Shown here: positions 16,569-24,920 of the stretch, in pieces
Numbering within the stretch: the stretch's first letter is position 1
Layout of the letters: each line of letters begins with the position of its first letter
Assembly: GCA_030765845.1 (NCBI GenBank)
Contig: JAVCDJ010000058.1
Coordinates: 1 to 44,204 of the forward strand
DNA: 44,204 nucleotides
Origin: Candidatus Stygibacter australis
GTDB lineage: Bacteria; Cloacimonadota; Cloacimonadia; Cloacimonadales; TCS61
Direction: 5' to 3'
Translations under genes and position numbers: made by a program
Notes under the pieces: model-generated
Database searches by the model: none
What the model saw: the letters and a program-made list of their open reading frames with translations, nothing else
What the model was told of the DNA's origin: nothing

Positions 16569-16791
16569 ATTTGAGATATTCTGAAATTCTCTGACAAAAT
16601 AAAGTATTTGACCAATCTTTAGGAGTTTTGAGTTTTGTACCAAAATTAACAGGAGTGATAATGATGGAAAAAGAGAAAACTCAGTTCATAAGATTTTCAT
16701 TAATCAGGATCATGCCTGTTTTGCTCCCCTGAGGGGGAATAGAATACAACCTATTTAATTAGATAAAAATACAAATACAGGAGAAATATAG
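16569..16791 (+). promoter_or_regulatory. leuS leader region with promoter-like boxes and a small hairpin
   Basis: TATTTGACC near 16602 and GAGTTTTG near 16629 resemble the promoter pattern seen before the barrel genes. An open frame with its own AGGAG site follows (16661-16732), and its stop lies in a CTCCCC-TGA-GGGGGA hairpin. No T-box consensus is seen. Leader-type control of leuS is possible but unproven. Confidence 0.35.
16661..16732 (+). CDS. Possible 23-codon leader peptide upstream of leuS
   Basis: ATGATGGAAAAAGAG starts six or so bases after AGGAG and runs 23 codons to a TGA that sits inside a small GC hairpin; the peptide ends IMPVLLP. It lies 59 bases before the leuS start. It contains only a few leucines (Leu-Leu near the end), so a classical attenuator is not clear. 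It could be a chance frame. Confidence 0.3.
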   Translation: MMEKEKTQFIRFSLIRIMPVLLP

Positions 16792-19266
16792 ATGGAATAC
16801 CCATTTGAACAGATAGAGAAGAAGTGGCAGAATATCTGGCTGAAAAAGAAGATATTTAATGCCTCTAATGACATTGAGAAGGAATCTTACTACGTGTTAA
16901 GCATGTTTCCCTATCCGAGTGGAGCTTTACATATGGGGCATGTGAGTAATTATTCCATAGGTGATGCAATCACAAGATATAAACTGATGCAGGGATATAA
17001 TGTGATGCAGCCTATGGGTTATGATGCCTTTGGTATGCCAGCAGAAAATTATGCTATAATGCACAATTCCCATCCCAAAATCACAACAGAAGAAAACATC
17101 AATATTATGCGTGGACAATTTAATTCCATGGGATTTGGTTTGGACTGGGATAGAGAAGTAAGCACCTGTCGTCCGGATTATTACCGCTGGGGACAGTGGT
17201 TTTTCAAAAGACTTTATGAAAAAGGACTGGCATATAAAAAGAAATCATTTGTGAACTGGTGTGAAGATTGCCAGACTGTGCTTGCCAATGAGCAGGTGGA
17301 AGATGGTAATTGCTGGCGCTGCGGGAAAGTAGTAAGGCAGAAGGAACTGGAGCAGTGGTTCTTTAAAATCACTGATTATGCGGAAGAACTGCTTGATTTC
17401 AGTGGAGTGGAAGAATGGCCGGAAAGAGTAATTACAATGCAGAAAAACTGGATAGGAAGAAGTGAAGGAACAAAAATAGATTTTAATCTGGAAGAAACAG
17501 ATGAGACTTTGTCCGTGTTCACTACCCGTCCGGATACAATATTTGGCTGCACATTTATGGCATTGCCGCCGGAGCATCCGCTGGTATCCAGATGGCTGCA
17601 GGAAGATGCGAGTCAGGAGATGCGGGATTTCTGTGAAGAGGTGATGAATGAAGATAAGATCATGCGAACTGCTGAAGATACAACCAAGAAGGGTATTTAC
17701 AGTGGCAGAGTCTGCATCAATCCTGTTAATGGGGAAAAAGTGCAGATCTGGATCACAAATTACGTGCTGATGGATTATGGTACCGGCGCCGTCATGGCAG
17801 TACCTGCTCATGACCAGCGAGATTTTGAATTTGCCCGGAAATATGACATTCCCATGAAGATAGTAATTCAGAATGAAGATAAAAGTCTGGTTCTGGAAGA
17901 AATGCAGGAAGCATATATAGAACCTGGAATACTGGTAAATTCAGGACAGTTTGACGGTATGGACAGCGGCGAAAGCAAGTCAGCAATTTCAGAATGGATG
18001 GCAGAAAATAAGATGGGTGATACCACGATCACTTACAGACTAAGGGATTGGGGAGTAAGTCGTCAAAGGTATTGGGGAAATCCCATACCTGTAATATATT
18101 GTGATAAATGCGGAGAAGTATTAGTCCCAGATGAAGACTTACCCATATTGCTGCCAGATAATGTTCAATTAGGTAAAACAACCAGCAATCCACTTTTGAG
18201 TGTGGATGAATGGGTTCATACAACCTGTCCCAAATGTGGAGGATCAGCTAAGCGGGAAACTGATACAATGGATACTTTCGTAGATAGCTCATGGTATTTT
18301 GCGCGTTATGCAGATTCTACCAATGATAAGATACCATTCAGCAAAAAGGCAGCAGATATGTGGCTGCCGGTGGATCAGTATATAGGCGGTATTGAGCATG
18401 CCTGTATGCATCTATTATATGCCAGATTCTTCCATAAATTTATGCGTGATATCGGGATGGTAAGTTGTGATGAGCCCTTTGCAAGATTACTCACACAGGG
18501 TATGGTGACTAAAGATGGAGCCAAAATGTCTAAGAGCAAGGGGAATGTAGTAGATCCTCAATATATCATTGATCGTTTTGGTTCTGATACAGTGAGGATG
18601 TTTATGCTATTCAGTTCACCACCTGAGAAGGATTCAGAGTGGAGTGATACTGGAGTAAAGGGTGCTTTCAGGTTTTTGAATCGTGTCTGGAGGATATTTG
18701 ATGATTATCTGGATTTGATCAAAAGTGCTTCTTCAGCTTATAATGATGATAATTTATCAGAAGAAGTAAAAAAGCTGCGTTTCAGTACACACCACATGGT
18801 GTGGAAAGTCTTGCATGATATAGAAGACAGGCTGCAATTCAATACGGCTATAGCAGCCATCATGGAGCATTTGAACAATGTTTATGGTATAGGAAATCCA
18901 GATGAGCTGAATTCTGATGAACAGAGTGTGTTTGCTGAAGCCTGCATGAAAATACCTCAGGCAATGTATTGCTTTGCTCCTCATATTAGTGAGGAATTGT
19001 GGGAGTTAACCGGGAATACAAGCTTATTACATGAAGCCGGATTACCTGTATTTAATAAAGAATACCTGGTACAGGAAGAAACCACCTATGTGATCCAGAT
19101 AATGGGAAAAATTCGTGGTAAGATTGTTGTACCTTCAAATACCAGTCAAGAGGAAGTAAAAAAAGCAGCCTTGGAAAATGAGAATGTTGTGAAGCATCTG
19201 GAAGGGAAGAGTATAAAGAAGATCATCGTTGTTCCTAATAAATTGGTATCAATAGTTGCTAAATAA
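16792..19266 (+). CDS. leuS: Leucyl-tRNA synthetase
   Basis: Class I synthetase that charges tRNA-Leu; 824 residues, normal length. Visible in order: the HIGH motif as HMGH in PYPSGALHMGHVSN near residue 45, a zinc-type Cys cluster (CEDCQTV...CWRCG) near 155-180, the CP1 editing domain with TTRPDTIFGCTFMALPPEHP and GTGAVMAVPAHDQRD, a second Cys cluster (CDKCGEVL, CPKCGG), the catalytic ETDTMDTFVDSSWYF segment, KMSKS as KMSKSKGNVVDP, and the C-terminal tRNA-binding domain ending GKIVVPS. An AGGAG site precedes the ATG. It is followed by queA after 50 bases. Confidence 0.98.
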   Translation: MEYPFEQIEKKWQNIWLKKKIFNASNDIEKESYYVLSMFPYPSGALHMGHVSNYSIGDAITRYKLMQGYNVMQPMGYDAFGMPAENYAIMHNSHPKITTEENINIMRGQFNSMGFGLDWDREVSTCRPDYYRWGQWFFKRLYEKGLAYKKKSFVNWCEDCQTVLANEQVEDGNCWRCGKVVRQKELEQWFFKITDYAEELLDFSGVEEWPERVITMQKNWIGRSEGTKIDFNLEETDETLSVFTTRPDTIFGCTFMALPPEHPLVSRWLQEDASQEMRDFCEEVMNEDKIMRTAEDTTKKGIYSGRVCINPVNGEKVQIWITNYVLMDYGTGAVMAVPAHDQRDFEFARKYDIPMKIVIQNEDKSLVLEEMQEAYIEPGILVNSGQFDGMDSGESKSAISEWMAENKMGDTTITYRLRDWGVSRQRYWGNPIPVIYCDKCGEVLVPDEDLPILLPDNVQLGKTTSNPLLSVDEWVHTTCPKCGGSAKRETDTMDTFVDSSWYFARYADSTNDKIPFSKKAADMWLPVDQYIGGIEHACMHLLYARFFHKFMRDIGMVSCDEPFARLLTQGMVTKDGAKMSKSKGNVVDPQYIIDRFGSDTVRMFMLFSSPPEKDSEWSDTGVKGAFRFLNRVWRIFDDYLDLIKSASSAYNDDNLSEEVKKLRFSTHHMVWKVLHDIEDRLQFNTAIAAIMEHLNNVYGIGNPDELNSDEQSVFAEACMKIPQAMYCFAPHISEELWELTGNTSLLHEAGLPVFNKEYLVQEETTYVIQIMGKIRGKIVVPSNTSQEEVKKAALENENVVKHLEGKSIKKIIVVPNKLVSIVAK

Positions 19267-19275
19267 TATACCAAC

Positions 19276-19305
19276 GGGCAAGTCTTATACCCATAAGGCT
19301 TGCCC
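19276..19305 (+). terminator. Hairpin between leuS and queA
   Basis: GGGCAAGTCTTAT pairs with ATAAGGCTTGCCC around ACCC; 13 pairs including one G-U. No T-run follows, and it ends 11 bases before the queA ATG, where no Shine-Dalgarno sequence is visible. It may terminate leuS transcripts or control queA translation. Confidence 0.5.
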
Positions 19306-19316
19306 TGATAATACCT

Positions 19317-20357
19317 ATGAGTAAAGACTTAAGTAAAACAAGTTCATATTATTATGACCTTCCTTCAGAGCTGATAGCACAGTATCCGCTGGAAAAGAGA
19401 AGTGAATCCCGTCTGCTGGTTGTAGATAAAACTACTGGCAGAATAGAGCATCATATTTTTCAGGAAATTGGGAATTATCTGAGAGCTGGTGATGTGCTGG
19501 TAGTGAATACAACCCGAGTAATACCAGCAAGACTATTTGGTAAAAAAGATACAGGTGCGGATGTAGAGATATTTCTGCTTAATCAGCAGGAAGATCAGGT
19601 TTGGGAATGTCTTGTGAAACCAGGGCGACGCTTGAAACCCGGGGCAAAGGTGATGATAAGTGATGCACTTCAGGCAGAAGTACTTTCCTATGGGGAAGAA
19701 GGTTCCAGAATAATAAAATTCCACTATCAAGGTGATTTTTTTAAAATTTTGCAAAACGAAGGAAAAGTACCTTTACCTCCATATATAACCAGGGAAGCAA
19801 CAGAAAGAGATAAACTTACCTATCAGACAGTGTATGCCGATAACCCAGGATCAGTAGCTGCACCTACAGCAGGACTGCATTTCACAAATCAGTTACTTGC
19901 TGACCTAAAACAAAAGGGCGTGATAATCACAGAGGTAGATCTAAATGTGGGGCTTGGAACATTTCGGCCAGTGAAAAATGATAGTATTAAGGACCATAAT
20001 ATGCATAGAGAATATTGCATTATCAGAGACTCTACTGCAAAAACAATTAATCAGGCAAAAGAAGAAGGAAGACGGATAATCAGTGTTGGAACAACATCTA
20101 CCAGAACTCTGGAGAGTTTTGCTGATCACGGAATCGTATCAAGTGGATCTCACTACACAGATATATTTATCTATCCGGGTGGACGAAATATCCAGGTTAT
20201 TGATGGTTTAATAACTAATTTCCATTTACCTGAATCCACTTTATTAATGCTTGTAAGTGCATTTGCCGGATATGAAAACATCATGAAAGCTTATGCAGCA
20301 GCTATTGAAAACAAATACCGTTTTTTTAGCTATGGCGATGCTATGTTGATTATCTGA
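19317..20357 (+). CDS. queA: S-adenosylmethionine:tRNA ribosyltransferase-isomerase QueA
   Basis: Transfers and isomerises the ribosyl group of SAM onto preQ1 in tRNA to give epoxyqueuosine, the penultimate step of queuosine synthesis. Family hallmarks are YDLPSELIAQYPLEKRSESRLLVVD at the start (residues 13-37), VLVVNTTRVIPARLFG, GSVAAPTAGLHFT, VGLGTFRPVK, VGTTSTRTLES and the C-terminal TNFHLPESTLLMLVSAFAG. At 346 residues it is full length. The birA gene begins one base after its stop, so they are cotranscribed. Confidence 0.97.
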   Translation: MSKDLSKTSSYYYDLPSELIAQYPLEKRSESRLLVVDKTTGRIEHHIFQEIGNYLRAGDVLVVNTTRVIPARLFGKKDTGADVEIFLLNQQEDQVWECLVKPGRRLKPGAKVMISDALQAEVLSYGEEGSRIIKFHYQGDFFKILQNEGKVPLPPYITREATERDKLTYQTVYADNPGSVAAPTAGLHFTNQLLADLKQKGVIITEVDLNVGLGTFRPVKNDSIKDHNMHREYCIIRDSTAKTINQAKEEGRRIISVGTTSTRTLESFADHGIVSSGSHYTDIFIYPGGRNIQVIDGLITNFHLPESTLLMLVSAFAGYENIMKAYAAAIENKYRFFSYGDAMLII

Positions 20358-20358
20358 T

Positions 20359-21105
20359 ATGAATAATTTCACTCATCCCTTTTTAGACCATTATCTTCAT
20401 TACAATTATATTTCCAGCACAATGGAAAAAGCCGAAGAATTAGTTGAAAGCAGCAATTTCTCGGGAAACTTTCTGATTACTGCAGATAAACAGGGTAATG
20501 GAATCGGACGTAAAGGGAATTACTGGTATTCTCCATCAGGAGGGCTTTGGTTCACACTGGGGATATATGGTTTCACATTTAAATCAAACTTTACACTTTT
20601 CTGCGGATTACAGCTCTTGAAAACTCTTGAATCATTAATCAGCAATCCGTTAATGAAACTGGCGATAAAATGGCCTAATGATCTATATATGAATAATAAG
20701 AAACTGGCGGGAATAATAGTGAAATACCTTCCGAGAAGTAATTACTATCTTGCTGGAATTGGATTGAATACCAATATTGATAAATTCCCTGCCGAATTGG
20801 AATCTATTGCAACTTCATTGAAAATCGAAACCAGCAGAATCTTTAGTTCAACTGATATTATTACGGAGTTTCTAAATACTCTTAGTGCAGAGCTTCCAGA
20901 ATATCTAAGTGAGTACAAATTGGATGAAAAATATTATATGAGCCATGACCTTTTAAGGGATCATCAGCTTAAAATAAGTACAGAATTTGCTGAATATTCA
21001 GGACAGTATTTAGGGATTTCTCCTGTAGGAGCAATTTTGCTTAAATTGCCCAATGGTGCTATTCAACCCTTTTATGCTGGAGAAATAACTATAACCTCTC
21101 GATAA
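20359..21105 (+). CDS. birA: Biotin-[acetyl-CoA-carboxylase] ligase (single-domain BirA)
   Basis: Activates biotin to biotinyl-AMP and links it to the lysine of biotin carboxyl carrier domains. Seen: the YISSTMEKAEEL opening, the nucleotide and biotin loop KQGNGIGRKGNYWYSPSGGL (residues 50-69), and KWPNDLYMNNKKLAGII around 112-128 with the conserved lysine, then a small SH3-like C-terminal domain (GQYLGISPVGAILLKL). There is no N-terminal helix-turn-helix, so it is an enzyme without the repressor function of E. coli BirA. The start lies one base past the queA stop with no strong ribosome site, indicating coupling. Confidence 0.93.
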   Translation: MNNFTHPFLDHYLHYNYISSTMEKAEELVESSNFSGNFLITADKQGNGIGRKGNYWYSPSGGLWFTLGIYGFTFKSNFTLFCGLQLLKTLESLISNPLMKLAIKWPNDLYMNNKKLAGIIVKYLPRSNYYLAGIGLNTNIDKFPAELESIATSLKIETSRIFSSTDIITEFLNTLSAELPEYLSEYKLDEKYYMSHDLLRDHQLKISTEFAEYSGQYLGISPVGAILLKLPNGAIQPFYAGEITITSR

Positions 21106-21106
21106 T

Positions 21107-21340
21107 CTAAAATTTATCTTTTAATACTATTTGTTCTGCATCCAACATACAGGATAATTCACTTAAAAGATTTTGTGCTTCATCTTTATGAATGCATTCA
21201 TAACTCATTATAGAACCATTTTTGTAAATTATTTCTAAAAACCAGTTAGCCTGTGCGTGTCGTACCATCAGTCCTTTTATTTCTCCCAAACAAAGGACTA
21301 GATCCCTGTAGTAATAAAATTTTCTTTCGTTTTCCTGCAT
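21107..21340 (-). CDS. Small conserved-looking hypothetical protein
   Basis: A 77-residue soluble protein on the minus strand, convergent with birA and one base from its stop. It has an AAGGGGG ribosome site upstream of the ATG and a plausible beta-beta-alpha pattern (WFLEIIYKNGSIMSYECIHK followed by DEAQNLLSELSCMLDAEQIV). No motif is recognised. Its amino acid composition is that of a real protein rather than a shadow frame, but only comparison with relatives would settle it. Confidence 0.6.
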   Translation of the reverse strand: MQENERKFYYYRDLVLCLGEIKGLMVRHAQANWFLEIIYKNGSIMSYECIHKDEAQNLLSELSCMLDAEQIVLKDKF

Positions 21341-21528
21341 ATTATACCCCCTTAGAATCTCACATTGATTACATAAGCATAATATCGATAATATATAACA
21401 ACTGTCAAACGATAAATTTTTATTGATAAAGATTAAATATTTACAGATATAAACTAATATAAAATATTGTATTTGCTGATTAGCAGTAATAATATTAGTT
21501 ATAAAGGTATAAAAAAAAGAGTTGAAAT

Positions 21529-22743
21529 ATGTATGATGTCATTGTAATAGGAGGAGGGGCTTCAGGATGCCTGGCAGCAGGTACATCTGCTGAGCAGGGC
21601 AAAAAAGTACTATTAATAGAAAAAAATGATCAAATAGGCAGAAAATTGCAGATAACCGGAAAGGGTAGATGCAATCTCACTAATGCTTCTGATGTTCAAT
21701 CTCTTATCAGGAATTGTCCCAAAAATGGTAAGTTTCTCACAAATGCCTTTTATCAATTTACTTCTGAAGATACTATACAATTCTTCGAAAAACTGGGAGT
21801 CAAATGTAAAATTGAAAGAGGTAACAGGGTATTCCCTGAAAGTGATAAAGCAAGTGATATTGTTTCTGCACTTAATAAGTTTTTAACACTAAATCGTGTA
21901 GAAGTGATCAAAGACAAGGTCACAAATATAGCCAGAATCCATAACGAGTTCCAGATTCTGACTCATAATGAGAATATCTATAAAGCAAAGGCACTTGTCA
22001 TCGCATCTGGTGGAAAAAGTTACCCTCAGACAGGTTCAACCGGAGATGGATATCGCTTTGCCGAAAAACTTGGACATACCACAAATCTTCTGAAACCCGC
22101 ACTGGTTCCAATAGAAACAGCAGAAAGCTGGGTAACAGAAATGCAGGGACTTTCATTAAAAAATGTTGAGATCAAAATTATTAATAATAACCACAAAACA
22201 ATTTACAAAGAATTTGGAGAAATGCTGTTTACTCATTATGGAGTAAGCGGACCGATAATTTTATCAGCTTCCTCGCATATTAAGAATTTTGAAAGTATAA
22301 AACTAATCATCGACCTTAAGCCAGCACTTGATGAAAAAGCACTTGATAAAAGATTGTTGAGAGAAATAGAGCTAAATCACAATAAACAGTACCAGAATAT
22401 GCTAAAATCTTTGTTACCTCAAAAAATGATCAGTGTCATAGTGAAACTAAGCGAAATTGAACCTGACAGACCAGCCCACAGTATCAATAAAATTGAACGA
22501 AAAAGATTGATAAAGCTATTAAAAGAGATGACAATTACCTTAACAAAATTCAGACCTTTAGCAGAAGCGATCGTTACCTCCGGAGGTATCTGCGTAAATG
22601 AAATTGATCCTCATACAATGCAATCCCGTCTGGTAGAAGGTTTATATTTTGCTGGAGAGATCATTGATGTAGATGCCTATACAGGAGGATTTAATCTTCA
22701 AATAGCCTTCTCAACAGGTTTCATGGCAGGAAAGAATGCATAA
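21529..22743 (+). CDS. BaiN/HI0933 (YhiN)-family FAD-dependent oxidoreductase
   Basis: A 404-residue flavoprotein. The N-terminus has the dinucleotide-binding VIVIGGGASGCLAAG (residues 4-18) with Glu at the end of the second strand (LLIEKNDQIG), followed at once by the family signature GRKLQITGKGRCNLTN. ALVIASGGKSYPQTGSTGDG, GLSLKNVEI and a C-terminal VTSGGICVNEIDPHTMQS...GLYFAGEIIDVDAYTGGFNLQ complete the family pattern. The group includes an enzyme acting on bile acid derivatives, but in most bacteria its substrate is unknown. It stands alone between birA and metG; the ribosome site is weak. Confidence 0.92.
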   Translation: MYDVIVIGGGASGCLAAGTSAEQGKKVLLIEKNDQIGRKLQITGKGRCNLTNASDVQSLIRNCPKNGKFLTNAFYQFTSEDTIQFFEKLGVKCKIERGNRVFPESDKASDIVSALNKFLTLNRVEVIKDKVTNIARIHNEFQILTHNENIYKAKALVIASGGKSYPQTGSTGDGYRFAEKLGHTTNLLKPALVPIETAESWVTEMQGLSLKNVEIKIINNNHKTIYKEFGEMLFTHYGVSGPIILSASSHIKNFESIKLIIDLKPALDEKALDKRLLREIELNHNKQYQNMLKSLLPQKMISVIVKLSEIEPDRPAHSINKIERKRLIKLLKEMTITLTKFRPLAEAIVTSGGICVNEIDPHTMQSRLVEGLYFAGEIIDVDAYTGGFNLQIAFSTGFMAGKNA

Positions 22744-22828
22744 ATTTTGCGTCATTTATGCCATATTACTTGACGTATAATGGCACTCTTACAAAAAAAT
22801 TGCCTTATCAGTATATAAGGAGAATGTT

Positions 22829-24844
22829 TTGGAAAAAATATTAGTAACCAGTGCTTTGATCTATGCAAATGGACCAGTGCACATAGGTCATGTAGCAGGA
22901 GCCTATCTTCCTGCAGATATCTTTGTTCGCTTTCATCGCTTGATCGGATCAAATATTATCTTTGTTTCAGGAACTGATGAACATGGGGCTCCTGTTTCTA
23001 TAAAAGCAGAAAAGGAAGGGATAACGCCAAGGGAACTTGTGAACTTTTATCATGATCAGATAGAGCAAAGTTTCAAGGGGCTTAATATCAATTTTGATAA
23101 TTTCTCAGGAACTGCCAGAGATTACCATCACGAACTATCCCAGAAGTTTTTCCTCAGTTTACTTGATAAGGGTTATGTTATCCAGAAATCAAGTCAGCAG
23201 TTTTATTGCGAGCATGATAAAAGATACCTTGCTGATCGTTATATTGAAGGTATCTGCCCTTTTTGTAAGACAGATGGTGCGAGAGGTGATCAGTGTGATA
23301 GTTGTGGCAAACTGATAAACTCCACTGAACTCATCGAGCCAAAGTGCAAAATCTGTGGGAATACTCCTGTTATCAAAGAGACTAATCATTGGTATCTGGA
23401 ACTACCCAAATTTGAAAATATGCTTAAGGAATGGCTGGGTACAAAAACCTACTGGAAAGATAATGTTCTGAATTTCATTATGGGCTGGCTTAATGAAGGA
23501 TTAATAGAAAGAGCTATTACAAGGGACATTGACTGGGGAATACCGGTTCCATTGCCAGATGCCCACGGCAAGGTTCTATACGTCTGGTTCGATGCTCCTA
23601 TTGGATATATCTCTTCAACTGTGGAATGGGCAGACAAAATTGGTGTTCCTGACCGTTGGAAAGATTACTGGTTTGATCCTGATTGCAAGCTGATCCATTT
23701 CATAGGAAAAGACAATATTCCTTTTCATGCTCTGATCTGGCCATCAGTGCTAATGGAGCAGAATGAGCCCTACATACTTCCACATGATATTCCTGCTAAT
23801 GAGTATCTTAATATTGCAGGCAGCAAAGTATCAACCAGTAGAAATTATGCCATTTGGGTAGATGAATATCTTAAATATTTTGATGGTGAATTACTGCGTT
23901 ACGTTTTGGCTGCGAATGCTCCGGAAAGCAGAGATGCAGATTTCACCTGGCAGGATTTTCAAGCTCGCATTAATAATGAACTGGCAAATATTTTAGGTAA
24001 CCTGGCAAACCGTGTGTTCACTTTCACCAAAAAATCCTTTGATGGAAAAACACAACGTCCGGATTATTTCTCTGATTCCTCTAAGACTGCTTTTGTTGAA
24101 GTTCAGAATTTAATTGATGAAATAGAATCCTGCTACAGAAATTACCGTGTACGCAAAACTACAGGCTTACTTATGGATATTGCCCGTGTCGGTAACCGCT
24201 ATTTCGATGAAAGAGCTCCCTGGAAAGCAATTAAAACTGATAAAGAGCATGCAAGTGAGACTTTATATGTATGCCTGGAATTATTGCGTAAAATAACAAT
24301 TGTCATGACACCCATCTTGCCTTCGAAGATGATGGAATTACGTAAAATGATGAATTTAAATGATATATTCTCCTGGCAGAATATTACTCAGGAGTTGACA
24401 TCATATCAAATTGGTATTGTTGCTCCTTTATTCCTAAAGATTACTGATGAACAGATAGAAGAACAACTGAAACTGATGGAGAGTGATCAGGAAAACACTG
24501 CTATACTGGAACACAAACCTGAAATAGAGTATGATGATTTCATGAAAATGGAAATGCGGATAGTGAAAATATTAAAAGCTGAAAAGATAAAAAAGTCTAA
24601 GAAGCTTCTTAAACTTCAGGTTAAAATTGGTTCAGAAACTCGCGAGATAGTTTCAGGGATTTCCCAATATTATGCTCTGGAAGATTTGACAGGGAAAAAA
24701 GTATTGATGCTGATCAATCTTAAACCAAGAAATATAATGGGTATTTCTTCCCAGGGTATGATCCTGGCAGCAAGTGATGATAATAATAACCTCACACTTC
24801 TCACTCCTATGGCTGACATTGATGACGGTTCAGAAGTGAGTTGA
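22829..24844 (+). CDS. metG: Methionyl-tRNA synthetase with C-terminal tRNA-binding domain
   Basis: The start is a TTG seven bases after AAGGAG; a nearby ATG (22824) is out of frame and stops quickly. The enzyme charges initiator and elongator tRNA-Met. Motifs: PVHIGHVAGAYLPADIF (HIGH) near residue 15, a zinc domain with CPFC, CDSCG and CKICG around 145-185, and a KMSKS equivalent written KVSTSRNYAIW. The anticodon-binding helical domain contains NRYFDERAPWKAIK. From about residue 565 a Trbp111/EMAP-II-like domain (YDDFMKMEMRIVKILKAEKI...GLKPRNIMGI-type end) adds tRNA affinity and usually mediates dimerisation. 671 residues is the normal length for this long form. A strong bidirectional terminator follows. 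Confidence 0.97.
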   Translation: MEKILVTSALIYANGPVHIGHVAGAYLPADIFVRFHRLIGSNIIFVSGTDEHGAPVSIKAEKEGITPRELVNFYHDQIEQSFKGLNINFDNFSGTARDYHHELSQKFFLSLLDKGYVIQKSSQQFYCEHDKRYLADRYIEGICPFCKTDGARGDQCDSCGKLINSTELIEPKCKICGNTPVIKETNHWYLELPKFENMLKEWLGTKTYWKDNVLNFIMGWLNEGLIERAITRDIDWGIPVPLPDAHGKVLYVWFDAPIGYISSTVEWADKIGVPDRWKDYWFDPDCKLIHFIGKDNIPFHALIWPSVLMEQNEPYILPHDIPANEYLNIAGSKVSTSRNYAIWVDEYLKYFDGELLRYVLAANAPESRDADFTWQDFQARINNELANILGNLANRVFTFTKKSFDGKTQRPDYFSDSSKTAFVEVQNLIDEIESCYRNYRVRKTTGLLMDIARVGNRYFDERAPWKAIKTDKEHASETLYVCLELLRKITIVMTPILPSKMMELRKMMNLNDIFSWQNITQELTSYQIGIVAPLFLKITDEQIEEQLKLMESDQENTAILEHKPEIEYDDFMKMEMRIVKILKAEKIKKSKKLLKLQVKIGSETREIVSGISQYYALEDLTGKKVLMLINLKPRNIMGISSQGMILAASDDNNNLTLLTPMADIDDGSEVS

Positions 24845-24870
24845 AAGGAATAGATAATTAAGTAAAAAAA

Positions 24871-24900
24871 AAGAAGAGTCCGAGGACTCTTCTTTTTTAT
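24871..24900. terminator. Bidirectional intrinsic terminator
   Basis: AAGAAGAGTC and GACTCTTCTT form a 10-bp stem around CGAG, preceded by an A-run and followed by a T-run, so it can end transcription from both the metG side and the opposing GTPase gene. Confidence 0.9.
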
Positions 24901-24920
24901 TTTATCTCAGTAAACTGAGT

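Noticed and set aside
16569-16791. T-box riboswitch upstream of leuS
   Set aside because: No AGGGTGGNACCGCG-type T-box sequence or long terminator/antiterminator pair can be seen.
19267-19316. preQ1 riboswitch before queA
   Set aside because: The hairpin and spacer are too short and lack the conserved A-rich pseudoknot tail of preQ1 riboswitches.
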